A stretch of DNA of 64,000 bases from Arthrobacter celericrescens. GTDB taxonomy: Bacteria; Actinomycetota; Actinomycetes; Actinomycetales; Micrococcaceae. Both the position numbers and the translations under genes were made by a program. Below are positions 43,442 to 52,986 of this stretch, in pieces (the stretch's first letter is position 1; each line of letters opens with the position of its first letter). Below the pieces are notes generated by a model that saw nothing but the letters and a program-made list of their open reading frames with translations, was not told the origin of the DNA and made no database searches. The stretch spans positions 1 to 64,000 of the forward strand of contig NZ_QYLP01000090.1 in the NCBI RefSeq assembly GCF_003614925.1, written 5' to 3'.

Positions 43442-44908
43442 GTGGATAGAAACGCTTCCCCGGAAGCCACCACAAGGCCAGCCGGCGGCCCGGAGGCCGG
43501 TCCCCGCAAAGGTTCCCTGGCACAGCAGATCGAGGGCGCCTACCAGCGGATCGGCGTCACCGGCGCCCACCGCCAGATCGTCTTCATGATCCTCCTGGGT
43601 GTCTTCTTCGACGCCTTGGAACAGAATGCCGTCGGCATCACCGGCCCCATCCTGCGCGAGTCCTGGGGCCTGGGCGGCGCCGAGATCGGCCTGCTCAACA
43701 CGATGACCTTCACGGCCACCGCGCTTGGCCGCATTGCCACCGGCCTGATCGTCGACAAGTTCGGCCGGCGCCAGATGCTGGTCATCAACCTGATCATCTT
43801 CGCCGGCGGCTCGCTCCTCTGCGCCGTCGCACCCAACTATCCCGTCCTCGCTGCAGGCCGCTTCATCGTCGGCTTCGGCCTGGGCGGCGAAATCGCCGTC
43901 GCGGTCATCATGATGGCCGAGTTCTTCGCGGCGAAACAGCGCGGCACCGCCGTCGGCCTCATCAACGTCACGGCAGCGGGCCTGGGCAACATGCTCGCCC
44001 CGGCCTTCGGCATCCTGGTATTCACCCTGTTCGATGGCCCGGACAAGTGGCGCTGGGTCTTCGGCCTGCTCTTCATCCCGGCCCTGTTGGTGATGTTCTT
44101 CCGCCGCTACGTCCCCGAAACCCCGCGCTTCCTGGCTTCCAAGGGCAGGCTCGACGAAGCCAACCTGGTCATCACCCGCCTTGCGCGCAACAAGCTTTCC
44201 GGCCCCATCAACGATCCCGAGCAGTTCATCACGGCCGTCCCGGACCCCGTCGAGGCGAAGTCCACCGGCCACTGGAAGGACGCCCTGCGCGGCAAGCTCC
44301 TCAAGCGCACCGTCCTGCTGTGCATCGCCGTCTGCATGTCCTACGCCGCCCAGATCTCCATGCTCACCCTGATGCCCACCATCCTGGTTTCCCTCGGCTA
44401 CGCCGTGAACACCAGCCTGTGGTTCACGCTGATCATGCAGTCCGGTTCGCTCCTGGGCGCCTGCACCGCGGCGTTCCTCGCCAGCCGCCTGCCCCGCAAG
44501 AAGGTCCTCACCGCGGCCGCCATCCTTGGCTGCGCGGCCGGGCTGTCCATGGCGTTCCTGGCCAGCAGCATCGTGCTCGTGGTGATTTTCGGTGCCCTGT
44601 TCAACTTCGCCGTCATCATCCTGAACACCACCATCTGGCTGTTCGCCCCGGAGCTCTACCCCACCCGCACCCGCGGCTTCGGCACCTCGATCATCCTCGC
44701 GGCGGGCTCGCTCTCGGGCGGCCTCTTCCCGCTGATCTCCGGCGCCGTCTTCGACTCCGCAGGCCTGGGCGGCATGTTCACCACCCTCGCGGTCCTGTTC
44801 ATCGTGCTCGCGATCGCCGTGCAGTTCCCGCCGGAAACCTTCGGCAAGCCGATGGAAGAGGACAGCGAGGCCTCCGGCGACGAGGAGGCGGCAATCTATG
44901 GGCACTGA
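43442..44908 (+). CDS. MFS transporter (sugar/aromatic-acid:H+ symporter type)
   Basis: A 488-residue 12-helix major facilitator protein. The loop VDKFGRRQM, then GFGLGGEIAVAVIMMAEFFAAKQRG and RYVPETPRFL match the sugar-porter/AAHS/SV2-like branch. GTG 43442 is selected because GAGGAG lies 7 nt upstream. The gene overlaps the racemase-like gene by 11 nt, so the two are coupled. The promoter has a CRP-like box and the IclR-type palindrome also found at the ureide operon; uptake of a ureide, hydantoin or allantoin-like compound is a reasonable inference. Confidence 0.87.
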   Translation: MDRNASPEATTRPAGGPEAGPRKGSLAQQIEGAYQRIGVTGAHRQIVFMILLGVFFDALEQNAVGITGPILRESWGLGGAEIGLLNTMTFTATALGRIATGLIVDKFGRRQMLVINLIIFAGGSLLCAVAPNYPVLAAGRFIVGFGLGGEIAVAVIMMAEFFAAKQRGTAVGLINVTAAGLGNMLAPAFGILVFTLFDGPDKWRWVFGLLFIPALLVMFFRRYVPETPRFLASKGRLDEANLVITRLARNKLSGPINDPEQFITAVPDPVEAKSTGHWKDALRGKLLKRTVLLCIAVCMSYAAQISMLTLMPTILVSLGYAVNTSLWFTLIMQSGSLLGACTAAFLASRLPRKKVLTAAAILGCAAGLSMAFLASSIVLVVIFGALFNFAVIILNTTIWLFAPELYPTRTRGFGTSIILAAGSLSGGLFPLISGAVFDSAGLGGMFTTLAVLFIVLAIAVQFPPETFGKPMEEDSEASGDEEAAIYGH

Positions 44909-45611
44909 ACCGGCACGGCAGGAGCGGCGCACCGTGCTGCTGGTCAACCCGAACAGCAATTCCCGCACCACGGTGATGATGGCCGAACTCGCCAAACAGT
45001 CCCTGAAACCGCAGGGGTTCGACGTCGTCGGGCTCACGGCGGCCGAAGGCCCGACCATGATCATCGACCCGGAGTCGCTGGCCGCCTCGGCGGCGCACGT
45101 CCGCACCGCGGTGCTGGACTATCTGGCGGGGCCCGACGGCGGCGCCGTCGCCGCGGTGGTCGTCGCCGCCATCGGCGATCCCGGCCGGGAAGCCCTGGAA
45201 CAGGAACTCAGCGGAGCAGGCGTTCCTGTATTCGGCATCGGCCAGGGCTCCATCCACCAGGCGTCCAAGGGCGGCCGCCGCTTCGGGATGGCCACCAGCA
45301 CCCCGCTGCTGGCGGATTCCCTGGCTGAGCTGGTCGCTTCGCACGGGAAGTCGGCAACCTTCAGCGGGGTCCGGCTCACTGATTCCGAACCCCTGGTGCT
45401 CGCCGCGGATCCGGAACGGCAGTACCGGGAGTTGGCCGCCGCCGTCGGCGATTCCACCAGACTGGACGGCGCGGAAGCGGTGATCATCGCGGGCGGTCCG
45501 CTCAGCGAAACGGCCCGCCGCCTTGCAGAGACGACTTCCGCGGACATCGTCCAGCCGATTCCCAGCGCGTGCGCGCTGCTCCTGGAACGGCTCGGAGTCC
45601 CGGCCGCCTAG
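44898..45611 (+). CDS. Asp/Glu/hydantoin racemase-family protein lacking the usual cysteines
   Basis: A 237-residue protein of the hydantoin/allantoin racemase fold (VLLVNPNSNSRTT start, AAIGDPG at 90-96, GIGQGSIHQA, IIAGGPLS at 196-203). Characterised members use two Cys residues as acid/base pair, one before the GDPG-like motif and one in a GCxG motif. Here these positions read A91 and G199, and the only Cys is C225. It may be an inactive relative, bind a ligand, or use other chemistry. It overlaps the MFS gene by 11 nt and ends at a strong terminator. Confidence 0.8.
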   Translation: MGTEPARQERRTVLLVNPNSNSRTTVMMAELAKQSLKPQGFDVVGLTAAEGPTMIIDPESLAASAAHVRTAVLDYLAGPDGGAVAAVVVAAIGDPGREALEQELSGAGVPVFGIGQGSIHQASKGGRRFGMATSTPLLADSLAELVASHGKSATFSGVRLTDSEPLVLAADPERQYRELAAAVGDSTRLDGAEAVIIAGGPLSETARRLAETTSADIVQPIPSACALLLERLGVPAA

Positions 45612-45620
45612 CCGCGCTGC

Positions 45621-45664
45621 GAAGTCCGGCGCCCCCGTTGTTGCGGGGGCGCCGGACTTTTGTG
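45621..45664 (+). terminator. strong Rho-independent terminator
   Basis: AAGTCCGGCGCCCCCG pairs perfectly with its complement around TTGTTG, followed by TTTTGTG. It ends the MFS/racemase operon. Confidence 0.9.
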
Positions 45665-45809
45665 CTTGAAGGGACTCGAACCGCCTCAAACGGCCCTCCG
45701 CTCCTATTTCCGTGCTGCCACGGACGTAACCCCCGTGGTTCCGGCGAAGCATGGAAAGTGTCGGGCACGAACATCCAGGCCCGGCGCTCATTCCAAAAAA
45801 GGAGAAAGC

Positions 45810-46289
45810 ATGCAGACCCTCAAGACCCGTTCACGCGTTTCGCGCATCGGCGCCGCAGCCGCCGTCGTCGTGGGCCTGGCGATAACGCCCCTCGCCCTTG
45901 GTGCACCGGCCCAAGCCTCCACCACCAAGGCTTCCTGCACAGTCAACCCCTTGAAGCCCGTCTACGACCACACCAATTCGGCCGGCAAAAAGGTGATCGA
46001 CTACCGGATCAAGGTCAAGTGCACCAAGGACCGCAACATCAAGATCCAACAGCGGTTCTGGGAGGAGGACACGTTCAGCGACGACAAGATCGGAAAAACG
46101 AAGACCATCGAGAAGCGCATGGATTCCTCCGACGGCACGGTGACGTTCCACAGCAAGCGGGTGCTTCCCGACACTGAGTGGGGTGACGAAGAGATGTACC
46201 ACGACGTGCGGTTCAAGGTGGGCAGCCACGGTGTGTGGACCAGCTACACCAAATGGGAAGACAGCCCGGTCCGCAGCTTCGCCTACTGA
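45810..46289 (+). CDS. secreted two-cysteine protein, module copy 2
   Basis: A 159-residue exported protein, same length as the paralogue at 30009. Residues 1-36 are a Sec signal peptide ending AQA. The mature part has Cys in SCTVNPLKP and IKVKCTK and is rich in Lys/Asp; its end RFKVGSHGVWTSYTKW matches copy 1. ATG 45810 has GGAGAAAG 2-8 nt upstream; earlier in-frame starts lack support. It is convergent with a response regulator and a broken kinase gene. Function unknown. Confidence 0.8.
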   Translation: MQTLKTRSRVSRIGAAAAVVVGLAITPLALGAPAQASTTKASCTVNPLKPVYDHTNSAGKKVIDYRIKVKCTKDRNIKIQQRFWEEDTFSDDKIGKTKTIEKRMDSSDGTVTFHSKRVLPDTEWGDEEMYHDVRFKVGSHGVWTSYTKWEDSPVRSFAY

Positions 46290-46391
46290 TCCCTCCGGAA
46301 TTGTCGACCCCCATACAGGGCCGGGCCAGCACTGCGGACAACCGCAGGCATGGTCCGGCTCTTGCCTGTGCCACCCCCCGGCGGCGCCGGC

Positions 46392-47063
46392 TTACGGAAC
46401 GCTGCCCTGAGTCGAGCGCAGATAGCGCAGGACGGCAAGGACCCGCCGGTGATCCTCCGGTTCCGGACGCAGGCCGAGCTTGCGGAAGATGCGGTGGATG
46501 TGCGTTTCCACCGTGCGTTCGCCGAGGAAAAGCGACCTTCCGATCGCCTGGTTGGTCCGCCCTTCCGCCATCAGTTCCAGCACATCCAGGTCGCGGCCCG
46601 TCAGGTCTTCACTGTCGGTGCTCCGCACCCGGGGACGGCCGGTCAGGCGTTCCACAACGTCCGGGTCTACGGCGGTTCCGCCTGAAGCCACCCTGCACAG
46701 TGCGTCGACAAAGTCGTCAATGTCGGAAACGCGTTCCTTCAGGAGATAGCCCAAGTCGTTGGCCCCACCCTCGAGGAGGTTCATGGCGCTCTCCGTTTCC
46801 ACATACTGGGACAGGAGGAGAATCCCGGTTTCCGGCTGGCTGCGCCGGATTGTCCTGGCGGCGTCGATCCCTTCGGTTGTGTAGCTCGGTGGCATCCGGA
46901 TATCCACCACCGCAACGTCCGGGCGCTCTTTGCGAACACACTTGAGCAACTCATCTGCATCCGCAGCTTCTCCCACAACGGCCAGGCCCTCGGCGGTGAG
47001 CAAGGCGGACAGTCCACGGCGCAGTAATGCTGAATCGTCTGCAACAGCGACGCGTACATTCAT
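46392..47063 (-). CDS. NarL/LuxR family response regulator, module copy 2
   Basis: A 223-residue regulator with intact receiver residues (VADDSALL, VAVVDIRMPP with phosphoacceptor Asp, YLLKERV) and LuxR HTH (DLDVLELMAEGRTNQAIGRSLFLGERTVETHI). It is a close paralogue of the regulator at 30547. Its ATG overlaps the stop of the kinase gene by 4 nt. Because that kinase is damaged, this regulator may be an orphan, be phosphorylated by the kinase at 31227, or work unphosphorylated. Confidence 0.92.
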   Translation of the reverse strand: MNVRVAVADDSALLRRGLSALLTAEGLAVVGEAADADELLKCVRKERPDVAVVDIRMPPSYTTEGIDAARTIRRSQPETGILLLSQYVETESAMNLLEGGANDLGYLLKERVSDIDDFVDALCRVASGGTAVDPDVVERLTGRPRVRSTDSEDLTGRDLDVLELMAEGRTNQAIGRSLFLGERTVETHIHRIFRKLGLRPEPEDHRRVLAVLRYLRSTQGSVP

Positions 47064-48618
47064 GACGGATCCCTTCCACTATCAGCCGCATATGGCAGTA
47101 CCGCGGCGATGGTTGTCCCTTTCCCGGGAGGACTCCTCAGTTCAAGCGTGCCGCCCAGAGCAGCCGCACGGTCCGCCAGGCCGAGCAGCCCGCCGTCGGG
47201 GTCCCGCAGCTCGCGCAACGCCGCAGCCAGGTCCTCACTGGCCTGCTCGAGCAGATCGCGTACCTCCGGCGTCGCGGCAGCGCGCCGCGCACGGGCCAGC
47301 CCCATGGTGGCAACCACCAGCCGCTGCTGCGCGCCGTCGTGCAGGTCCCGTTCCAGCTGGCGCCGGCGGGAGTCGCCGGCCGTGACGATGCGTTCCCGGG
47401 ACCGGCGCACTTCCTCCAACTGTTCCCTGAGCTGCTGCTCCACCCTTCCGTTGTGCAGGATCAGGGCAGCGGCGTTGCGCGCCCCCTCGAGGAGCTGGGG
47501 CTGGTCGCGCAGTGCCGCGTCGAAGAGCAGCGCTCCCACCGGTGAGCCGTTGCGTTCAAGAACCAGGGCGGCCCTGTCGTCCCCGTCCGCCGGAAGAAGC
47601 CGGGGCGTGCCTGAGTTGTCCACGAAGGAGTTCATTTCCGGCGACCACTGCCAAAGGTTCAAGGTAGGGTCCCGCAATGATTTCCGCAGGGCGTCCCGGA
47701 GGCTCCGTCCCACCGGCGCGTCCCCCACCTCCACCATGAGGTCGCCCAGGACCCCCTGGGCATCCTGTAGCGCAGCAGTCCGAGCAGCACCGCCAGCGGA
47801 ATGACCGCGGTTGCCGGGTACTGCCACAGGAGAACCTCTGAGGCCTGCCGGCCCGCAAGCTGCGTCACGGCCAGGGCCGCCCCGATGGTCGCCGCGGTCT
47901 TGATGATGATCGCGAGCCACAGGAACAGGAACGAGGCCCTGTAGGCGCTCGTTCCGGTGCGCCAGCGGTTCACGAGGACCAACACGATGGCCAGGCCCAC
48001 GGCGATCTGGACCGCACGGACCGCGTCGCAGATGCCGCTGGCCAGTTCCGGGCTGTCCCGGAGCAGCAGCAGGTTCCGCGACGTCGATCCGCCGGCCGTC
48101 GCGTGCAGGCGGGGGTCGAAGAACGCCCAGCAGGCAATGGCGGACACAAACCAAAACGCGAAGAAGAACGCCACCGCCCGCTTCTCGGCCCTCGTGCCGA
48201 GGACTCCCGAGGGGAAGTTCAGCGCAAGCTGCAGAAGCGGCGGCTGGTACATCAAGGTGAGGGTGACCCCCAGGGTGAATGCCAACGGGTCGCTGGAACG
48301 GCGCAGGCCGCCCGCGATCCACAACCATCCGGCAAGGACGAGGAGGAAGCCCTGGTTCCGGCCGGGCCGGTGCCGCTCCACTGCTATGCCCGAGCCAACA
48401 AACGCAAGCCCCACGGCGAGGAACATCATCAGTTCAAACAGCGTGAAGGGAACCCGATCGATGTTCCCGCCCAGGTGGACCACTCCCTGCGGGCTGAGTA
48501 GTCCCAAGGTCTTCGCAGGATCATTGAAAGCTGCGGGAGACCAGTCGAGAAGCAGCAGCACCAAAGTAACAAGACCTGTGGTGACAACAACTACCAGTAC
48601 GGTTTGCTTTTGAGTCAT
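47060..48618 (-). pseudogene. membrane histidine kinase, module copy 2, frameshifted and internally deleted
   Basis: The N-terminal frame from ATG 48618 (MTQKQTVLVVVVTTGLVTLVLLLLDWSP) encodes the eight-helix sensor domain. It leaves frame in a five-C run at 47752-47756; with one more base, LLRYRMPRG would continue into VLGDLMVEV as in copy 1. Downstream, the HisKA_3 box ERDLHDGAQQRL is intact, but ALRELR joins directly to DPDGGLLGLADRAA at about 47205. About 94 residues present in copy 1 are gone, including the ATP-binding N-box and the DNGRGG motif. The product could not bind ATP normally even if the frameshift were an error. Confidence 0.85.
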
Positions 48619-48749
48619 CCCGTGCATATCCCCCGTACAAGGGTCCCACTTCGCGGCACTGCTGGCTACAGCTGCGGGAAAGCCACAGTTCAGGCTGTAT
48701 TCACAAGTCCTTCAGGGCCTGTCAAAACGTGACACCTAGCGTGACAGGC

Positions 48750-50360
48750 ATGACTATCTCAGGGAGTTCGAATCTTTCACGCAGGTCACTGCTCACCGCC
48801 GGCCTTGGCGCCGGCCTGATCGTCGCGGTTCCCGGTGCGGGAATTTCCGCCGCGGGAACGGCCCAGGGCCCGGCAGGGCTGAAGACCGAGCCCTTCAGCC
48901 TGGGCATCGCCTCGGGCGAGCCGTGGCCGGACGGCTTCGTCATCTGGACCCGCCTGGCCGTGGACCCGCTGGCCGACGACGGCCTGGGCGGCATGCCGTC
49001 CCGCGACGTCCCCGTGGATTGGGAAGTCGCCGAGGACGAGCGCATGGCGCGGGTGGTCAAGCGCGGCGTGGCCATCGCCTCGATCGGCTCCGCCCACTCG
49101 GTGCACGTGGAACTGCGCGGCCTGCGCCCGGGCCGCGAATACTTCTACCGCTTCCGCAGCGGCCGCTACATCAGCCCGGTGGGCCGCACCCTCACTGCAC
49201 CGGCCCTGAACGAGATGCCCGCCGCCCTGGCCATGTCCTTCGCCAGCTGCGCCCAGTACGAGCACGGCTTCTTCACCGCCTACAAGCGCATGGCCGAGGA
49301 CCAGCCGGACCTCGTGCTGCACCTGGGCGACTACCAGTACGAGTACAAGAAGGACTCGTACGTGGTGGGCGGCGGAAACGTCCGCGACCACGACGGCCCC
49401 GAAACCGTCACCCTGGCGAACTATCGCCAGCGCCACGCCCAGTACAAGGCCGACGCCGACCTCCAGTCCGCGCACGCGATCGCGCCGTGGCTGGTGGTCT
49501 GGGACGACCACGAGGTGGACAACAATTGGGCAGACGAGATCCCGGAAAACCAGGACCCGGCGCAGCTCAATGACTCCGCCGCGCACTTCCGCCAGCGTCG
49601 GGCCGCCGCCTTCCAGGCCTACTACGAGAACATGCCGCTGCGCCCGTCGGCCCTGCCCTCGGGGGCGGACATGACCATCTACCGCCGCCTACAGTGGGGC
49701 CGCCTGGCCAACTTCCACATGATGGACACCCGGCAGTACCGCGACGACCAGCTCGCGGGCGACGGCTGGAAGAAGAACGTCATGGAGCGCTTCGACGAGA
49801 ACCGCACCATCACCGGCGCCGAGCAGGAGAAGTGGCTCCTGGACGGCTTCAAGAACTCCGAGGCCCGCTGGGACGTGCTGGGCCAGCAGGTGTTCTTCGC
49901 CGAACGCGACCGCGCCCAGGCGCTGGACGTCGACGACGTCTCCATGGACGGCTGGGACGGCTACGCCGCTTCCCGCCGCCGCATCACCCAGGGCTGGGTG
50001 GACGCCGGGGTGCGCAACGCCGTGGTGCTCACCGGCGACGTGCACCGGCACTGGGCCGGTGACCTGAAGGTGGACTACAAGGATCCGGAGTCCCCGGTGG
50101 TCGGCTCCGAACTGGTCTGCAGCTCCATCACCTCCGGCGGCAATGGAAGCGCCACCGCCACGGACGCCACCATGGCCTGGAACCAGCACCTGAAGTTCTA
50201 CAACGACCAGCGCGGCTACGTGAACACGAAGATCACGCAGGACGCCATGCGCGCCGACTTCCGGGTGTTGGACTACGTCAGCACCGCCGGTTCCGCGGTG
50301 CGCACCAGGGCTTCCTTCGACATCGTGGACACCGTGCCCGGGCTGCAGGCGCGCGCCTGA
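48750..50360 (+). CDS. phoD: PhoD-type alkaline phosphatase, Tat-exported
   Basis: A 536-residue phosphodiesterase/alkaline phosphatase of the PhoD metallophosphatase family, acting outside the membrane. The Tat signal has SRRSLLTAGLGAGLIVAVPGAG. The N-terminal Ig-like domain precedes the catalytic core with LHLGDYQYEY, WDDHEVDNNW and LTGDVHRHW, the metal ligands. ATG 48750 gives a normal Tat n-region; upstream GTGs at 48729 and 48741 are possible, and no good Shine-Dalgarno is visible. It probably serves phosphate scavenging and is followed by a hairpin. Confidence 0.93.
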   Translation: MTISGSSNLSRRSLLTAGLGAGLIVAVPGAGISAAGTAQGPAGLKTEPFSLGIASGEPWPDGFVIWTRLAVDPLADDGLGGMPSRDVPVDWEVAEDERMARVVKRGVAIASIGSAHSVHVELRGLRPGREYFYRFRSGRYISPVGRTLTAPALNEMPAALAMSFASCAQYEHGFFTAYKRMAEDQPDLVLHLGDYQYEYKKDSYVVGGGNVRDHDGPETVTLANYRQRHAQYKADADLQSAHAIAPWLVVWDDHEVDNNWADEIPENQDPAQLNDSAAHFRQRRAAAFQAYYENMPLRPSALPSGADMTIYRRLQWGRLANFHMMDTRQYRDDQLAGDGWKKNVMERFDENRTITGAEQEKWLLDGFKNSEARWDVLGQQVFFAERDRAQALDVDDVSMDGWDGYAASRRRITQGWVDAGVRNAVVLTGDVHRHWAGDLKVDYKDPESPVVGSELVCSSITSGGNGSATATDATMAWNQHLKFYNDQRGYVNTKITQDAMRADFRVLDYVSTAGSAVRTRASFDIVDTVPGLQARA

Positions 50361-50365
50361 CCTTA

Positions 50366-50410
50366 GGCCGGGCGGCGCAGGCGCTTCCTCACCAACGCCG
50401 CCGCCCGGCC
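50366..50410. terminator. GC-rich hairpin after phoD
   Basis: GGCCGGGCGGCG pairs with CGCCGCCCGGCC across a 20-base loop, followed by AAAAG. No T-tract in the phoD direction. Confidence 0.65.
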
Positions 50411-50540
50411 AAAAGTTCCTCTTTGTCATAGTGCGACGAATGATATTCACTAGTTTTGTCATAAGCGTCACACATTCTTGTCACTATCGTGGGGAATTTC
50501 CTTGAGTTAACGGGTCAGCATTCCCGAGCCAAGGACAACC

Positions 50541-52853
50541 ATGCCCCACTCATCAGGTTCCGCCGCAGTTCCCAACGACGCCCACAGCCCGCCGCCGAAG
50601 AGCCCCGGCACCGCCAAGGGCCAGGGGCGCAGGCCGTCATGGCTGAGTTCCCTGGGCGCCGACCTTCCCGCCTCCCTTGTGGTCTTCCTGGTGGCGCTCC
50701 CCCTGTCCCTCGGCATCGCCGCGGCCTCAGGGGCACCCGTCATGGCGGGGCTGATCGCCGCGGCAGTCGGCGGCATCGTCGCCGGCAGCCTGGGCGGCTC
50801 GCCCCTGCAGGTGAGCGGCCCGGCCGCCGGGCTGACCGTCGTCGTCGCGGGCCTGGTGGACGAGTTCGGCTGGCAGGTGACCTGCGCGATCACCGCGGCA
50901 GCCGGCGTCGTGCAGTTGCTCCTGGGCGTCAGCCGCGTGGGCCGCGCCGCACTGGCGGTGTCCCCGGTGGTGGTCAAGGCCATGTTGGCCGGCATCGGCA
51001 TCACGATCATCCTGCAGCAGCTGCACGTGCTGCTGGGCGGCAAGGCTGCCGGGTCCGCCGTCGGGAACCTCACCGCCTTGCCGGCCGCCATCACCAATGT
51101 GGAGCTGCACTCGGCGCTGCTCGGATTGGCCGTGGTGGCCATCCTGCTCGCCTGGAAGTTCCTGCCCCCGGCGTTGCGGAAGGTTCCCGGGCCGCTGGCA
51201 GCCGTCGTCCTGGTCACCGCGCTGTCCGTGCCCGTGGCGCCGGGCGTTGAACGGATCAGTTTCAGCGGTTCCCTGTTCGACGCCGTCGCGCTGCCCAGCC
51301 TGCCGGACGGCAACTGGCGCGCCGCGGCCATGGCCGTCCTCACCGTGGCGATGATCGCGAGCATCGAATCGCTGCTGTCCGCCGTCGCCGTGGACAAGAT
51401 GCACTCGGGGCCGCGCACCAGGCTGAACCGCGAACTCGTCGGCCAGGGCTCCGCGAACATGGTCTCCGGCATGCTCGGCGGCCTCCCGGTCACCGGCGTG
51501 ATCGTCCGCAGCGCCACCAACGTGGAGGCAGGCGCCGCCAGCCGCGCCTCGGCGATCCTGCACGGCGTGTGGGTGCTGGTGTTCTCCGTCCTCTTCGCCG
51601 GCCTGATCCAGCTCATCCCGCTGGCCGTGCTGGCCGGCCTGCTGCTGGTGATCGGCGCCAAGCTCATCAAGGTGGCCGACATCCGGACGAGCCGCCGCAC
51701 CGGCGAGCTCCTGGTGTATGTGGTCACCCTGGCGTGCGTCGTCTTCCTCAACCTGCTCGAAGGCGTCATCATCGGCCTGGCCCTGGCCGCCGTGTGCGTG
51801 TTGTGGCGGGTGCTCCGGGCCCAGATCCATGCACATCCTCCCACCGCCGCGTACCTTCCGTGGCGCGTGACCATCTCCGGGTCCTGCAGCTTCTTCGCGC
51901 TGCCCCGGCTGAACCGCGTCCTCCATTCCGTGCCCGAAGGCCAGGACGTGATGGTGGAACTCAACGCCGACTACCTCGACCACGCGTTCCGCGAAGCCCT
52001 GCTCGCCTGGCAGAGCCAGCACCGGAGCACCGGCGCCTCCGTGGTGCTCGAGGAACACGGCACGACGGCGTTCCGGGACGCCGCGGACCAGGCGCCGCAG
52101 CGCCAGGACCCGCGGGAGTTTCCGCTCCCGCCGAGGAATTCCTGGCAGGCGCCGCTTGACGCGGACTCCCCTGCCGACGTCGACGACGACGGGCAGCCGC
52201 GCCTGCGCTCCATCCTGCTGGGTATCGATAAGTACCACCGGCGGCACGCGGACAAGGTCCGCCCGTTGGTGCAGGACCTGGCCGAGGGGCAGAACCCGGA
52301 CACGCTTTTTGTGGCCTGCGTCGATTCGCGCGTGAACCCGAACCTGATCACCAGCAGCGGTCCGGGCGACCTGCTGACGCTGCGCAACATCGGCAACGTG
52401 GTGTGCAGCGATGACCATGATGCCTCCATCGACTCGGCGTTGTCCTTCGCGGTGAAGGGATTGTCGGTGGACTCGATTGTGGTCTGCGGCCACTCCAACT
52501 GCGGCGCCATGAAGGCCGTCCTGGCGGATGCCGAAGGTGCGGGAAACGCCGCCCTGGGCACCGGCTTCGACACCTGGCTCGGCCACGCCCGCCCCAGCTA
52601 CCGTGAGCTGACGGCGGAACACCCGGTGGCACTGGCCGCCGAGGCCGCCGGCTACAGCCGGCTGGACCAGCTCAGCATGGTGAACGTCGCTGTCCAGCTC
52701 AGGAAGCTCGAAGAGCACCCGGTCACCGGGCCCGCCCTGGCATCCGGCAAGGTCCAGGCCACCGGACTGTTCTACGACATTCGCACGGCCCGCGTGGTCC
52801 TCGTGACCCATGAAGGCATCGAGCAACTGGATCCGAGCGTGGCGGTCCGCTGA
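50541..52853 (+). CDS. SulP anion transporter fused to beta-carbonic anhydrase
   Basis: A 770-residue fusion protein. Residues about 35-420 form a SulP permease (DLPASLVVFLVALPLSLGIAAASGAP, GPAAGLTVVV, NMVSGMLGGLPVTGVIVRSATN) with 10-12 helices. The C-terminal 230 residues are a beta-type carbonic anhydrase: Zn ligands are in FVACVDSRVNP (Cys, with the Asp-Arg dyad) and CGHSNCGAM (His, Cys). Such fusions are thought to couple bicarbonate transport with CO2 hydration. ATG 50541 has AAGGACA upstream. It appears monocistronic and ends at the 52861 hairpin. Confidence 0.93.
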   Translation: MPHSSGSAAVPNDAHSPPPKSPGTAKGQGRRPSWLSSLGADLPASLVVFLVALPLSLGIAAASGAPVMAGLIAAAVGGIVAGSLGGSPLQVSGPAAGLTVVVAGLVDEFGWQVTCAITAAAGVVQLLLGVSRVGRAALAVSPVVVKAMLAGIGITIILQQLHVLLGGKAAGSAVGNLTALPAAITNVELHSALLGLAVVAILLAWKFLPPALRKVPGPLAAVVLVTALSVPVAPGVERISFSGSLFDAVALPSLPDGNWRAAAMAVLTVAMIASIESLLSAVAVDKMHSGPRTRLNRELVGQGSANMVSGMLGGLPVTGVIVRSATNVEAGAASRASAILHGVWVLVFSVLFAGLIQLIPLAVLAGLLLVIGAKLIKVADIRTSRRTGELLVYVVTLACVVFLNLLEGVIIGLALAAVCVLWRVLRAQIHAHPPTAAYLPWRVTISGSCSFFALPRLNRVLHSVPEGQDVMVELNADYLDHAFREALLAWQSQHRSTGASVVLEEHGTTAFRDAADQAPQRQDPREFPLPPRNSWQAPLDADSPADVDDDGQPRLRSILLGIDKYHRRHADKVRPLVQDLAEGQNPDTLFVACVDSRVNPNLITSSGPGDLLTLRNIGNVVCSDDHDASIDSALSFAVKGLSVDSIVVCGHSNCGAMKAVLADAEGAGNAALGTGFDTWLGHARPSYRELTAEHPVALAAEAAGYSRLDQLSMVNVAVQLRKLEEHPVTGPALASGKVQATGLFYDIRTARVVLVTHEGIEQLDPSVAVR

Positions 52854-52860
52854 GTGGCGC

Positions 52861-52893
52861 GGCCCCGCATCCGCCGCGGCCGGGTGCGGGGCC
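52861..52893. terminator. hairpin after SulP/carbonic anhydrase
   Basis: GGCCCCGCATCC pairs with GGGTGCGGGGCC with one wobble. No T-tract follows. Confidence 0.7.
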
Positions 52894-52986
52894 GGGCATG
52901 CCGGTAGGCTGAATTGGTTGTCGGCAGCTCAACTCAAGGATTGACCCTTGTTCCTATGGCTCGGCGACGACGACCGGCGTAGCTTA

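Noticed and set aside
47060..48618. Two separate genes, a short membrane protein and a soluble kinase fragment
   Set aside because: Both pieces align end to end with the intact kinase at 31227; a frameshifted single gene is the simpler reading.
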